Shown here one piece after another: positions 1 through 7,625 of a stretch of 8,656 nt of DNA (position 1 is its first letter; each line of letters opens with the position of its first letter). Below the pieces are notes generated by a model. That model was not told the DNA's origin. It saw nothing but the letters and a program-made list of their open reading frames with translations, and searched no databases. This DNA is from Bacteroidales bacterium. GTDB taxonomy: Bacteria > Bacteroidota > Bacteroidia > Bacteroidales > NBLH01. The stretch lies in the NCBI GenBank assembly GCA_027083715.1, contig JALWNR010000862.1, positions 1 to 8,656 on the forward strand, read 5' to 3'. A program made the translations under genes and the position numbers.

Positions 1-50
1 GTATTATGTGCTGGGTTGCAAGTTTAAGGCAATCAAAAAAATAATAACAA

Positions 51-1640
51 ATGAACGAACTTTTTTCACACGGATATATTGCTTTGTTTATTATCATTGC
101 TTTTGGAATGATTATCGGCAGAATAAAAATTTTTGGCTTTTCTTTAGATATTTCAGCGGTAATTTTTGTTGCATTACTGTTAGGACATTTTGGAATGATT
201 GTTCCTGATGATTTTATGAAATTTGGATTATTGCTTTTTATTTTCACAATAGGCATGCAAGCCGGTCCGGGTTTTTTTGAAGCCTTTCGCAAATACGGAC
301 GTTCTTTAATACTTACTACTTTACTTTCTTTACTTAGTGCGGCAGGAGTGTTTATTGCATTAAGCAAAATTTTCAATCTTAAATCGGATATTGCAATAGG
401 TATCTTTAACGGTGCTTTAACCAGCACCCCGGGACTTGCGGCTGCAATTGAAAGTACCGGTTCTTCTCAGGCAGCGGTAGGTTATGGAATTGCATATTCA
501 TTTGGTGTTATTGGTGTAATTATTTCAATTAATATTCTGCCCGTTCTTTTTAAAGTAAACATAAAAAATGAAGAGCTTGATTACAAAAATAGTATAAGAA
601 AGGATAATCCTGAATTGCAAGGCGTTAATCTGAATGTGGAAAATCCGAATATGGATAACAGAAGTATTGCAGAAACACGAATTTCAGAAATGGCAAATGT
701 GGTTTTATCTAAAATTATGCATAATGGCAAGGTAAGACCTGCCGGTGGCAAAGAAAAAATATACAATGGTGACGTTCTGCGTGTAATAGGTACTGAAAAA
801 GCCATAGAACAGGCTAAAATACTTATAGGGAATGAATATACTGGTGAAATGCCCAATAGTAAAGAAATCGTAACCGAATGGGTCTTGGTTACCAATAAAG
901 ATATTGTTAATAAAAAGTATTCGGAAATTAATTTGAATAAAAATTCTCATACTACCGTATTAAAAATTAAACGAAGTGGTATAGAAATAAGCCCAAATGC
1001 AAATAGTGTTTTCCGGTTTGGAGACCGATTAAGAATAAGCGGAGGAAAAAACGGAATAATTGCTGCAAAGAAAATATTAGGTAACGATACCAAAATACTT
1101 TCGCATACTGATTTTTTGCCTATTGCATTAGGTATCTTAATTGGTATTTTGTTGGGAGAAATAAATATTCCGATAGGTAATTTTTCAATTAATTTAGGAA
1201 TGACCGGCGGGACCTTAGCAGCTGGTATATTATTAAGCCGTTTGGGGAAAACAGGTCCTGTTATATGGTCAATGTCGGGTTCTGCAAATCAACTTTTACG
1301 CGAACTCGGATTATTGCTTTTTATGGCATCGGTTGGAACACAAGCCGGTACACATTTCATAGAAGCTATAAAACATAATGGTTTTGAATTAATTATCAGT
1401 AGTATAATTATTGCTATTGTACCGGTACTTATAGGTGCTGCAGCCGGTAAATATATTTTTAAAATGAATTTTTTAAGTTTGCTGGGTGTAATTACAGGTG
1501 CAATGACCAGCACACCGGGACTGGCTGTTGTTAACTCTAAAAGCGATTGTAATGCAGCTCCTATTGCTTATGCAACAGTATATCCTGTGGCTTTAGTTTT
1601 TGTAATCATTGCTTCGCAAGTGTTGCCTAAGTTGTTGTAA
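51..1640 (+). CDS. AspT/YidE-type duplicated transporter with two TrkA-C domains
   Basis: This 529-residue inner-membrane protein is a putative ion or small-acid transporter of the AspT/YidE/YbjL family; its substrate cannot be read from sequence. The two membrane halves (about residues 1-168 and 353-529) are clearly homologous. GLLLFIFTIGMQAG (59-72) matches GLLLFMASVGTQAG (420-433), and GALTSTPGLA (121-130) matches GAMTSTPGLA (483-492). The TSTPGLA-type segments are the most conserved family motif. Between the halves lie two soluble TrkA-C/RCK-C-like domains (about 188-260 and 272-345), which in this family are thought to sense a ligand in the cytoplasm. The length is near the usual 530-560 residues, so the protein looks complete. 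The ATG at 51 is the first that gives a full first helix, preceded by an A-rich leader with no Shine-Dalgarno. It is the only plus-strand gene and converges on the peptidase gene. Its promoter is probably to the left of the window. Confidence 0.9.
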   Translation: MNELFSHGYIALFIIIAFGMIIGRIKIFGFSLDISAVIFVALLLGHFGMIVPDDFMKFGLLLFIFTIGMQAGPGFFEAFRKYGRSLILTTLLSLLSAAGVFIALSKIFNLKSDIAIGIFNGALTSTPGLAAAIESTGSSQAAVGYGIAYSFGVIGVIISINILPVLFKVNIKNEELDYKNSIRKDNPELQGVNLNVENPNMDNRSIAETRISEMANVVLSKIMHNGKVRPAGGKEKIYNGDVLRVIGTEKAIEQAKILIGNEYTGEMPNSKEIVTEWVLVTNKDIVNKKYSEINLNKNSHTTVLKIKRSGIEISPNANSVFRFGDRLRISGGKNGIIAAKKILGNDTKILSHTDFLPIALGILIGILLGEINIPIGNFSINLGMTGGTLAAGILLSRLGKTGPVIWSMSGSANQLLRELGLLLFMASVGTQAGTHFIEAIKHNGFELIISSIIIAIVPVLIGAAAGKYIFKMNFLSLLGVITGAMTSTPGLAVVNSKSDCNAAPIAYATVYPVALVFVIIASQVLPKLL

Positions 1641-1649
1641 AGCTATGCC

Positions 1650-1754
1650 TTTAATCCTCAAAATTACCTTTGGTGAACTGCGAAGCACCTCATCAAAGGT
1701 AATTATTGCGGTTAAATCTAAATTTCTACCTTACTTATTCATTTGCCGGTAGAA
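1650..1754. repeat. Imperfect palindromes in the convergent intergenic gap
   Basis: The main stem pairs 1662-1672 with 1694-1704 (11 perfect base pairs, arm aattacctttg). It continues inward through a G-U pair (1673/1693) to 1676/1690, leaving a 13-base loop. It extends outward with weaker pairing to 1650/1716. A second hairpin pairs ttctacc (1724-1730) with ggtagaa (1748-1754). The first stem starts about 10 bases after the transporter stop codon, so it could end or protect that transcript. No T-tract follows either stem, so it is not a textbook intrinsic terminator. The length and imperfection of the first palindrome would also fit a dispersed repeat. An 18-bp AT-only palindrome at 1816-1833 overlaps the peptidase stop codon. 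Confidence 0.5.
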
Positions 1755-1825
1755 GTAGCGGAGCTAACTTTGAGTTTTTAGAACTGAATTCAAGTCCCAA
1801 ATGTAACTCCCCCACTTAAATAAAT

Positions 1826-4435
1826 TTATTTAATTAAAATACTGTTAAACAAAAGTTTATAAGCAACCGGTGTTGATGCCCTGAATTGAGGGTTAAAGCT
1901 GAATAAAATCATCTGACCTTTATTCTTTTTTAGCCATACAATTGCACTTTTGTTTGCAATAAGTTCTATTTTTTCAGCATATCCACTCAAAAGAATATTC
2001 TTTTCAGGAAATTTTGCGACCGCACGCCTGTCCATATCAAAATTTGGAATTGAGGTGGTAAAAACGGGTCTTCCGCGGTAGAAAACTCCGATTTGCTCAG
2101 GCATACCCAGCGTAATATCAAAACCTTTTTTCAGATTGATTTGCACAAAGGAACCGGGGCAGTATAAACCTTGTTTTTGCATACTCTCCGAAATATCCTT
2201 AAACGGAAGAATAAAATCCTCTTTTTCCTTTTCATTAACCGGAACGGATAAATTGCCTGTAAATAGTTGTGATGCACGCCCCCATGCCAGAATAATACCA
2301 CCGTTGTTGAAAAATTTCATTAAATTATCCATGCCCTTATTGCCGATTCCTTTTGTAAATTCTTTCGGATAGGAGGGGATGGTATATGTACCATTTCTGC
2401 CTTTGTACTTTCCGTCTTTTAGGATATCTTTATTATTATCAGGAAAAATAACTATATCAAAGTTTTTTGTAAAATCGTTTTTTTCAAATTCTCCGGGATG
2501 AACAATTTTGTATTTTATGTGATAATTATCAAAAATAAAGCGTGTCCATCCGGCATCCATATCGTGCATATAAGTTTCTACCAGAGCAATGTGCGGCATT
2601 TTTATTTCTTTTTTTGCTGTTTTAATATCCTGCTCAATAAAAACCGGATTGATATCAATGTCAGCCAATATTTCTTTCATTTTTGAATTTTTTGGAATGA
2701 AGAAACTGCCTTTTGAAACTTTTAATCCGTTATCATGGTAAAAAGTCGTTGAGCGCATTACCTTCATACCCATACCAATAGCTTTAAAAGCTGCTTTGTA
2801 GCTGTCGTTACTTTCGGCAGGAAAAATAGCATAAACATATTTATCAGGGATTTGTATATTTTTTATGCTGAATTTTTCTTTTATTAATTCCAATGATTGT
2901 TCAATGTCAGGATAAACTTTGTTTATTTCATCAGTTGTAATGCCTCTGTGCAACGGAAGCGACCAACTGGTTATATCGTAAGGCATGATTAATTTTCCGT
3001 TTTTGGAATAATGACGTACCGGAAACTCCTGATGTTCCATAACTTCTTTGATAAAAGCCCTGAACGGCTGAGCAAGCGGAACTACAATATCTCCTTTTTG
3101 ATATAAAGTATTGTTTAAATTTAAATTACCGGTAAGCTGATATACTTTAATTCCGTGTTCTTTCAATAAATTTACCAAACGAACTAACTCACCTTTATCA
3201 TGCTGCTTTAAAGGCATGATATAATAGTAAGGTGCTTGCGTTTTACCTTTGTTTATTTCTTTCTTACACAGTCTGTTGCGTAGTTTCAACAATTCTTCTT
3301 TGTGCAAAGATGCGGTATTAATCATCGAGAAAGTTGAAGCCAGTTCGTATTTTACAATATCCGACAAATGCCACCATCCCCCTTGCCACGGATCCGGAAA
3401 ATTAGCTGATTTTTTGTATTCTGCCAATCCTTTTCCGCTAACAATCAGTTCATTATCTTCCTGATAAATTGGGGTAGCTATTTTTACACTGGCAGCCTCA
3501 GTAAGCATTGAAATCATATTTTTCCAGTGTGATGTTTCGGTTGAGCCGGGCCAATAATCATCAAAAGCATATCCAAATGCAACACCCTTTAAGCCTTGTT
3601 CTGTCATGTCTTTTTGCATTCCGATACCAAAAATTCCATCCCATGTCCATAGTTCAGCGTCCACATTCATTGCTATCGGATCATGTTTGGGCGGTACAAA
3701 GTAGCGTACTCCACGAGAACCCATTTGATGCTTTTCAACCATTACTTGCGGAAACCACTCATCATTATATAAACGATTGATTGCTTTTGTTTCTGATTGA
3801 GAGAGCGTTACGAAATCGCGATTGTCGTCATGTCCCACGTATTTATTATAAACACCGGGGTACCATGTCCCTTCATATTTAGTCCCTTTGTATTTCAAAT
3901 AATTATGTACTACCATATCCATTCCATCAGGATTGTGGTTTGGAACCAGCATATAAACAACATCATCTAAATTAGCAAGCAGCTTATCATCATTGGTTGA
4001 AGCTATTTGATAAACAACCAGAGGAGCTGTTTGTGCGGGTCCCACTTCATTTGCATGCATGGATAGTGTTGCCAGTATAAAAACTTTACCCTCTTTCGCA
4101 TAATCCGAAACCTGATCTTCCGTTAATTGACCGTTTATGGCAAGTTCTTCGTTGATTTGTTTTAAACGATTCAGATTATTAATGTTTTTTTCGGAAGAAA
4201 GAAAAACCACATACATCGGCTTGTTCATCATGCTTTTCCCAATCTGAATCATTTTTACGCGAGGCGATTCTTTATCTATAATCTTTAAATAATCAATTAG
4301 CTGTTCGTAATCAAACAACATACGGTCTGTTCCGGGTTTAAATTTAAAAAAATCCTCAGGCTTTGTGATTTGTGCTAGGGCAGAGGAAGAAAAAAATATC
4401 CATACTGCAATCAAAAAAACATATACCTTTTTCAT
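1826..4435 (-). CDS. Secreted M14-family zinc carboxypeptidase-like protein
   Basis: This 869-residue protein has an N-terminal signal peptide: MKK, a hydrophobic core at 4-20 and an ALA|Q site after residue 21. There is no lipobox cysteine, so it is probably periplasmic or exported. Residues about 40-330 form the M14 metallopeptidase domain. Zinc ligands are H127 and E130 in SMHANEVG, with H236 in EKHQMGSRG as the likely third. NPDG (168-171) and the NRD of GHDDNRDF (201-208) match the substrate-carboxylate region. E313 in LTEAAS fits the catalytic glutamate. All metal and catalytic positions are present, so it is probably active on peptides. The C-terminal part (about 340-869) includes a Rossmann-like segment at 613-725 resembling the class I amidotransferase-like domain fused to many large bacterial M14 proteins; no nucleophilic cysteine is evident there. 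The true substrate is unknown. It appears monocistronic, with its own promoter candidate. Confidence 0.9.
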   Translation of the reverse strand: MKKVYVFLIAVWIFFSSSALAQITKPEDFFKFKPGTDRMLFDYEQLIDYLKIIDKESPRVKMIQIGKSMMNKPMYVVFLSSEKNINNLNRLKQINEELAINGQLTEDQVSDYAKEGKVFILATLSMHANEVGPAQTAPLVVYQIASTNDDKLLANLDDVVYMLVPNHNPDGMDMVVHNYLKYKGTKYEGTWYPGVYNKYVGHDDNRDFVTLSQSETKAINRLYNDEWFPQVMVEKHQMGSRGVRYFVPPKHDPIAMNVDAELWTWDGIFGIGMQKDMTEQGLKGVAFGYAFDDYWPGSTETSHWKNMISMLTEAASVKIATPIYQEDNELIVSGKGLAEYKKSANFPDPWQGGWWHLSDIVKYELASTFSMINTASLHKEELLKLRNRLCKKEINKGKTQAPYYYIMPLKQHDKGELVRLVNLLKEHGIKVYQLTGNLNLNNTLYQKGDIVVPLAQPFRAFIKEVMEHQEFPVRHYSKNGKLIMPYDITSWSLPLHRGITTDEINKVYPDIEQSLELIKEKFSIKNIQIPDKYVYAIFPAESNDSYKAAFKAIGMGMKVMRSTTFYHDNGLKVSKGSFFIPKNSKMKEILADIDINPVFIEQDIKTAKKEIKMPHIALVETYMHDMDAGWTRFIFDNYHIKYKIVHPGEFEKNDFTKNFDIVIFPDNNKDILKDGKYKGRNGTYTIPSYPKEFTKGIGNKGMDNLMKFFNNGGIILAWGRASQLFTGNLSVPVNEKEKEDFILPFKDISESMQKQGLYCPGSFVQINLKKGFDITLGMPEQIGVFYRGRPVFTTSIPNFDMDRRAVAKFPEKNILLSGYAEKIELIANKSAIVWLKKNKGQMILFSFNPQFRASTPVAYKLLFNSILIK

Positions 4436-4469
4436 AGTTACCTATTTATATATTTAAAATTTTATTATA

Positions 4470-4477
4470 CAAATTTA
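4470..4477 (-). promoter_or_regulatory. Bacteroidota-type -7 element upstream of the M14 peptidase
   Basis: On the minus strand this reads TAAATTTG, an exact fit to the Bacteroidota -7 consensus TAnnTTTG. It lies 34 bases upstream of the peptidase ATG, giving a predicted leader of about 28 bases. The -33 position (about 4497-4500) reads TTTT followed by C rather than TTTG, so that half is weak. The surrounding region is very AT-rich and a chance match is possible. Confidence 0.4.
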
Positions 4478-4666
4478 AAATTTTTAGATAAATATGAAAA
4501 TGATTTATTAATTTGGAAGGAAAATCGAATAAAATATATTGTGCAGAAAAGACAATACCGTTAGGGATGGTAAAATGTTATAGTTACAATTAAAGAAAGA
4601 GGTGCAAAGAATTGGATTTATTAATGAGTAAAACTTACAAACACCATAATTGAATAATTAATTCTT

Positions 4667-4689
4667 AAATCAACTTTCCTGATTGATTT
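4667..4689 (-). terminator. Weak hairpin after the tandem adenylate kinase gene
   Basis: The arms aaatcaa (4667-4673) and ttgattt (4683-4689) form a 7-bp stem with a 9-base loop, starting 14 bases after the adenylate kinase stop codon. On the minus strand the stem is followed by an AT-rich stretch without a clean T-run. It is at the right place to end the four-gene transcript, but the stem is AT-rich and weak. The remainder of the 4436-4703 gap shows no gene. Confidence 0.25.
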
Positions 4690-4703
4690 GATTTCAAATA
4701 ATT

Positions 4704-5879
4704 TTAATCTGCCACCAGATTTTTAAAACTATTTTCAATTTCTTTGCATAAATTCTTAAATACTTCATCAAAAGGCGGAGTACCGTCAATAACAGTTACA
4801 TCATGAATTTCCTTGTATTTTTCAATTACAGGAATAGTTTTGGTTTTGTGTTCTTCCAGCCGTTGTACAATACGCTCCGTGCTGGAATCATAAGGCATTG
4901 CCTTATCTGTTTTGCTTCGTTTGTCCAGGCGGCGGATTAATTCTAGTGTATCTACTTCTATTTCAAATATTTTGTTGATGGATGAGTCGTGTTTGCGCAA
5001 CATCCCGTCAAGGATGTATGATTGAACCAGTGTACGCGGATAACCTTTGAAAATAAAGCCTTTTACTCCTTTTGAATTTTCAATTTTCTGTTCAATCAGG
5101 CGAATGACTATTTCATCAGGCACTAATTGCCCTGTTTCGTACAATTCTTTAACTTGTTTTCCTATTTTGGTGTTTTTTTTGATTTCTTCATCCAGCATGG
5201 CACCTGTAGCCACAAATTCCAGATTGTATTTTTCAGCCAGAGCTTTGCCCAAAGAGCCTCTGCCGGAGCCGGGATATCCAAAAATGACAATATTAATCAG
5301 TTTTTTGCTTAACTCTTTGTTGATAACCTGTACAATATCATTGGTAACTTCGGAGATACTTTGCATTCCGTTGATTGCTACATAATTACCGCGCTCTTTG
5401 AAAAAATCAAGTACCGGTAATGTTTTGTCGTGGTATTCGCGCAAGCGTGTTCTGATAACTTCTTCGTTATCATCCAGCCTGCCGGATGTTTTTCCTCTGT
5501 CAAGTAATCGTTTTACCGATTCATCTTCGGGTACTTCAATGCTAATCAGTAAATCGAGTTTTGTACCTAATTTTATCATTAGTCCTTCAAGAATGTATGC
5601 CTGAACAAAGGTACGCGGAAAACCATCGAATAAAAATCCGTTTACATCAGGGTTATTTTTTATGGTTTTTTCAATAATCTGAACAATAATTTCATCAGAA
5701 ACCAAGCCTCCTTTGGCAATAATACTTTTTGCCTGCAAACCCAGTTTTGTTTCATTTGCCAGTTCTTTACGAAGTAAATCGCCGGTTGAAATATAAAACA
5801 GGTTAAATTTTTTAATTAAAAATTCCGATTGTGTTCCCTTTCCTGCTCCGGGCGGTCCGAATAATGCAATGTTTAACAT
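4704..5879 (-). CDS. Tandem adenylate kinase fusion: intact N-half, degenerate C-half
   Basis: This 391-residue protein consists of two consecutive adenylate kinase-like domains, about 1-190 and 194-391; a usual bacterial enzyme is 190-215 residues. The N-half has every expected element for ATP + AMP = 2 ADP: P-loop GPPGAGKGT (8-16, K14), STGDLLR (31-37), DGFPRT (85-90) and a short AK1-type LID with SGRLDD (132-137) and R145. The C-half keeps the fold and the order of motifs but not the chemistry. Its P-loop is GYPGSGRGS (201-209) with arginine in place of the lysine, TGDLLR has become TGAMLD (225-230), DGFPRT has become KGYPRT (278-283), and the LID GRLDD is lost. R282 and R340 remain. The C-half is probably a non-catalytic, regulatory or structural domain. 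The gene is last in the operon, 12 bases after the CYTH gene, with no Shine-Dalgarno. Whether it is the cell's only adenylate kinase cannot be judged here. Confidence 0.92.
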   Translation of the reverse strand: MLNIALFGPPGAGKGTQSEFLIKKFNLFYISTGDLLRKELANETKLGLQAKSIIAKGGLVSDEIIVQIIEKTIKNNPDVNGFLFDGFPRTFVQAYILEGLMIKLGTKLDLLISIEVPEDESVKRLLDRGKTSGRLDDNEEVIRTRLREYHDKTLPVLDFFKERGNYVAINGMQSISEVTNDIVQVINKELSKKLINIVIFGYPGSGRGSLGKALAEKYNLEFVATGAMLDEEIKKNTKIGKQVKELYETGQLVPDEIVIRLIEQKIENSKGVKGFIFKGYPRTLVQSYILDGMLRKHDSSINKIFEIEVDTLELIRRLDKRSKTDKAMPYDSSTERIVQRLEEHKTKTIPVIEKYKEIHDVTVIDGTPPFDEVFKNLCKEIENSFKNLVAD

Positions 5880-5891
5880 GGTATAGGGTTT

Positions 5892-6386
5892 TTAGTGTTT
5901 ATTATTTTTTTCAGGATTCCAGTTTTTATAAGGATTTTTTGAAAGTCGGGCATTATAATACTTTGTATCTCCGGTTACCTCTTTATCCAGCCATTCGGGT
6001 TTTTCAAATGTTTCATTTTCATCATCCAGTTCAATTTCAGCAATAATTAAACCTTCATTAGCTCCGTAAAATTCATCTACCTCAAAAATATGTTTTCCTG
6101 CCTTGATTAAATAACGGGTTTTGTCAATGATTCCGGGTTCGCAAAGTTCCAAAAGCTCTTTTGCTTCATGTACAGGAATTTCTTTTTCCCATTCGTAGCG
6201 CGATGTTCCGCTTTTGTTCGATAATCCTTTTATGGTAATATACGCTTTATCTTCTTTTATTCTGATACGTACGGTTCTTTCTGCTACACTGGATAAAAAA
6301 CCCTGTGTAATTCGTACTTTTTTTTCTGTCAGATTTTTAAAATCCTTATTTTTAACTAAAAATTTGCGTTCTATTTCTTGTGCCAT
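5892..6386 (-). CDS. CYTH-domain triphosphatase, tripolyphosphatase-like
   Basis: This 164-residue cytoplasmic protein belongs to the CYTH / triphosphate tunnel metalloenzyme superfamily. The defining ExExK motif is E4-E6-K8 in EIERKFLV at the N-terminus. Charged residues that line the tunnel in the family are visible: R37, R40 and R42 (ERTVRIR), K53, R63, E65 and E67, K89 and R91 (KTRY), E102 and D104 (FEVDEF), E117 and E119 (AEIEL), and K142 within the VTGDTKYYN segment. The length and the order of these motifs fit the short bacterial CYTH proteins such as the Nitrosomonas europaea enzyme, which hydrolyses inorganic tripolyphosphate. Adenylate cyclase (CyaB) or thiamine-triphosphatase activity occurs in relatives and cannot be excluded. 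It lies 17 bases after the PiT gene and 12 bases before the adenylate kinase gene, favouring a role in phosphate metabolism. The leader is A-rich, without a Shine-Dalgarno. Confidence 0.9.
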   Translation of the reverse strand: MAQEIERKFLVKNKDFKNLTEKKVRITQGFLSSVAERTVRIRIKEDKAYITIKGLSNKSGTSRYEWEKEIPVHEAKELLELCEPGIIDKTRYLIKAGKHIFEVDEFYGANEGLIIAEIELDDENETFEKPEWLDKEVTGDTKYYNARLSKNPYKNWNPEKNNKH

Positions 6387-6403
6387 TTGTTTTTGTTTAT
6401 TTG

Positions 6404-7621
6404 CTATTTATTTTTATCTGTCCCGATAACGGAATCGAGCTGTACCGAGTTTGTGGTATCTATCATTATTTTTTCTTTTTGTTTTTGAAATGCATCGGTG
6501 AAAATACTTGTATCGGGTTTTTCCCGGTTCAGAGAATCTACCGGTGCTTCTTTTTTAGCAAACGGATTAATTAATTCGCTGTCCTGCGTAACTTTCAGTT
6601 TAAATACATTGTTCATGAAAAATAAGGCAAAAAAAGCAATTAATCCGGCAATAACAGGTGTGGTTACCCAGCCAATAGCAATTTCTCCAAGTACACCGTA
6701 TTTTATTTCTCTGCCTCCTTTTAAAATTCCAATTCCAATGATTGAACCCACAATTACCTGCGAACTGGAAACCGGCACTAAAGGTATTGGTGGAAGCCCC
6801 AGACTTACCGAAAAATCAGACAAACTTTGAGATGAAAAAATAAATAATACCATCGCCTGGGCTAAAACTACCACTAAAGCTGCTTCGGACGATAAATGTA
6901 CAATATTACCACCCACCTGTTCCATAATTCTTCTTGAATAAGTAAAAATACCCACTGAAATTGCAATTCCTCCGAGTAAAAACAATTGCTGTACACCGCT
7001 TAACTTAAAAATAAAAAAATCAATTTCGGGCAATGGAACAGAGGAAACAAATATTCCCATTACGTTTGCAATATTGTTTGCTCCCAAACTATAAGAACCA
7101 AATGCACCTACCACAATAAGTGCCATGCGCAAAAAAGCATCCAGTTTGAGTAAATGCGGCTTGATTTTGTTAACAGCGAGCTTAAAAAGATAATACAAAA
7201 TAATAGAAAAAACAGCACCCAGAATTGGTCCGGCTACCCATGTTGTTAAAATTTTGGTCAGCGAATTCATATCAGTCGGATTTCCGGTGTAAAGGTTCCA
7301 GCCGATAATTCCGCCAACAATTGCCTGAGTAGTAGAAACAGGAAGTTTGAACTTTGTCATGTAAAAAACAGTAAGTGCTGCAGCCAAAGCTACTGTGAAT
7401 GCTCCGGCTATGGCATCAATATTTCCCAGTTTTCCTAAGGTGTGTGATGCTCCTGCTCCTTGCAATACGGCACCGATAATTACAAATATACTTGCAACAA
7501 CAGCTGCTTTTTTAAAACGCACCATACGGGTACCTACTGCCGAGCCAAATACATTGGCAGCATCGTTGGCTCCCAAAGACCAACCCAAAAACAATCCGCT
7601 TGTTAAAAAGAAAAATACCAT
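6404..7621 (-). CDS. PiT-family inorganic phosphate permease
   Basis: This 405-residue integral membrane protein of the PiT family (PF01384) imports inorganic phosphate by symport with a cation, either H+ or Na+. The family's duplicated signature is clear: GANDAANVFG (17-26) and GANNIANVMG (180-189), each followed by a second paired motif, PVSTTQAIVGG (94-104) and PVSSSQVIVGS (283-293). About ten hydrophobic segments are visible between residues 1 and 340. The last 65 residues form a hydrophilic, probably cytoplasmic tail with no recognised domain. The start at 7621 gives a first helix running straight into GAND, as usual for the family. It begins 4 bases after the stop of the DUF47 gene, so translation is probably coupled. 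This short spacing and the pairing with a PhoU-like partner support a low-affinity, accessory-controlled phosphate uptake role. Confidence 0.94.
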   Translation of the reverse strand: MVFFFLTSGLFLGWSLGANDAANVFGSAVGTRMVRFKKAAVVASIFVIIGAVLQGAGASHTLGKLGNIDAIAGAFTVALAAALTVFYMTKFKLPVSTTQAIVGGIIGWNLYTGNPTDMNSLTKILTTWVAGPILGAVFSIILYYLFKLAVNKIKPHLLKLDAFLRMALIVVGAFGSYSLGANNIANVMGIFVSSVPLPEIDFFIFKLSGVQQLFLLGGIAISVGIFTYSRRIMEQVGGNIVHLSSEAALVVVLAQAMVLFIFSSQSLSDFSVSLGLPPIPLVPVSSSQVIVGSIIGIGILKGGREIKYGVLGEIAIGWVTTPVIAGLIAFFALFFMNNVFKLKVTQDSELINPFAKKEAPVDSLNREKPDTSIFTDAFQKQKEKIMIDTTNSVQLDSVIGTDKNK

Positions 7622-7625
7622 AACT

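Noticed and set aside
581..895. Minus-strand ORF of 104 codons within the transporter gene
   Set aside because: It overlaps the well-supported TrkA-C domains on the opposite strand and has no independent support.
1645..1752. Small plus-strand ORF of 35 codons between the convergent genes
   Set aside because: It starts 5 bases after the transporter stop, has no recognisable features, and most of it is the palindrome arms, so the open frame is better explained by the repeat.
1816..1833. Perfect 18-bp palindrome over the peptidase stop codon
   Set aside because: It consists only of A and T in a very AT-rich stretch, so it is likely to be compositional and makes a weak hairpin.
5047..5385. Plus-strand ORF of 112 codons opposite the adenylate kinase gene
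   Set aside because: It is the antisense shadow of a strongly conserved coding region and shows no family motif of its own.
6498..6830. Plus-strand ORF of 110 codons opposite the PiT gene
   Set aside because: It is the antisense of conserved PiT membrane segments, with no start context or recognised product.
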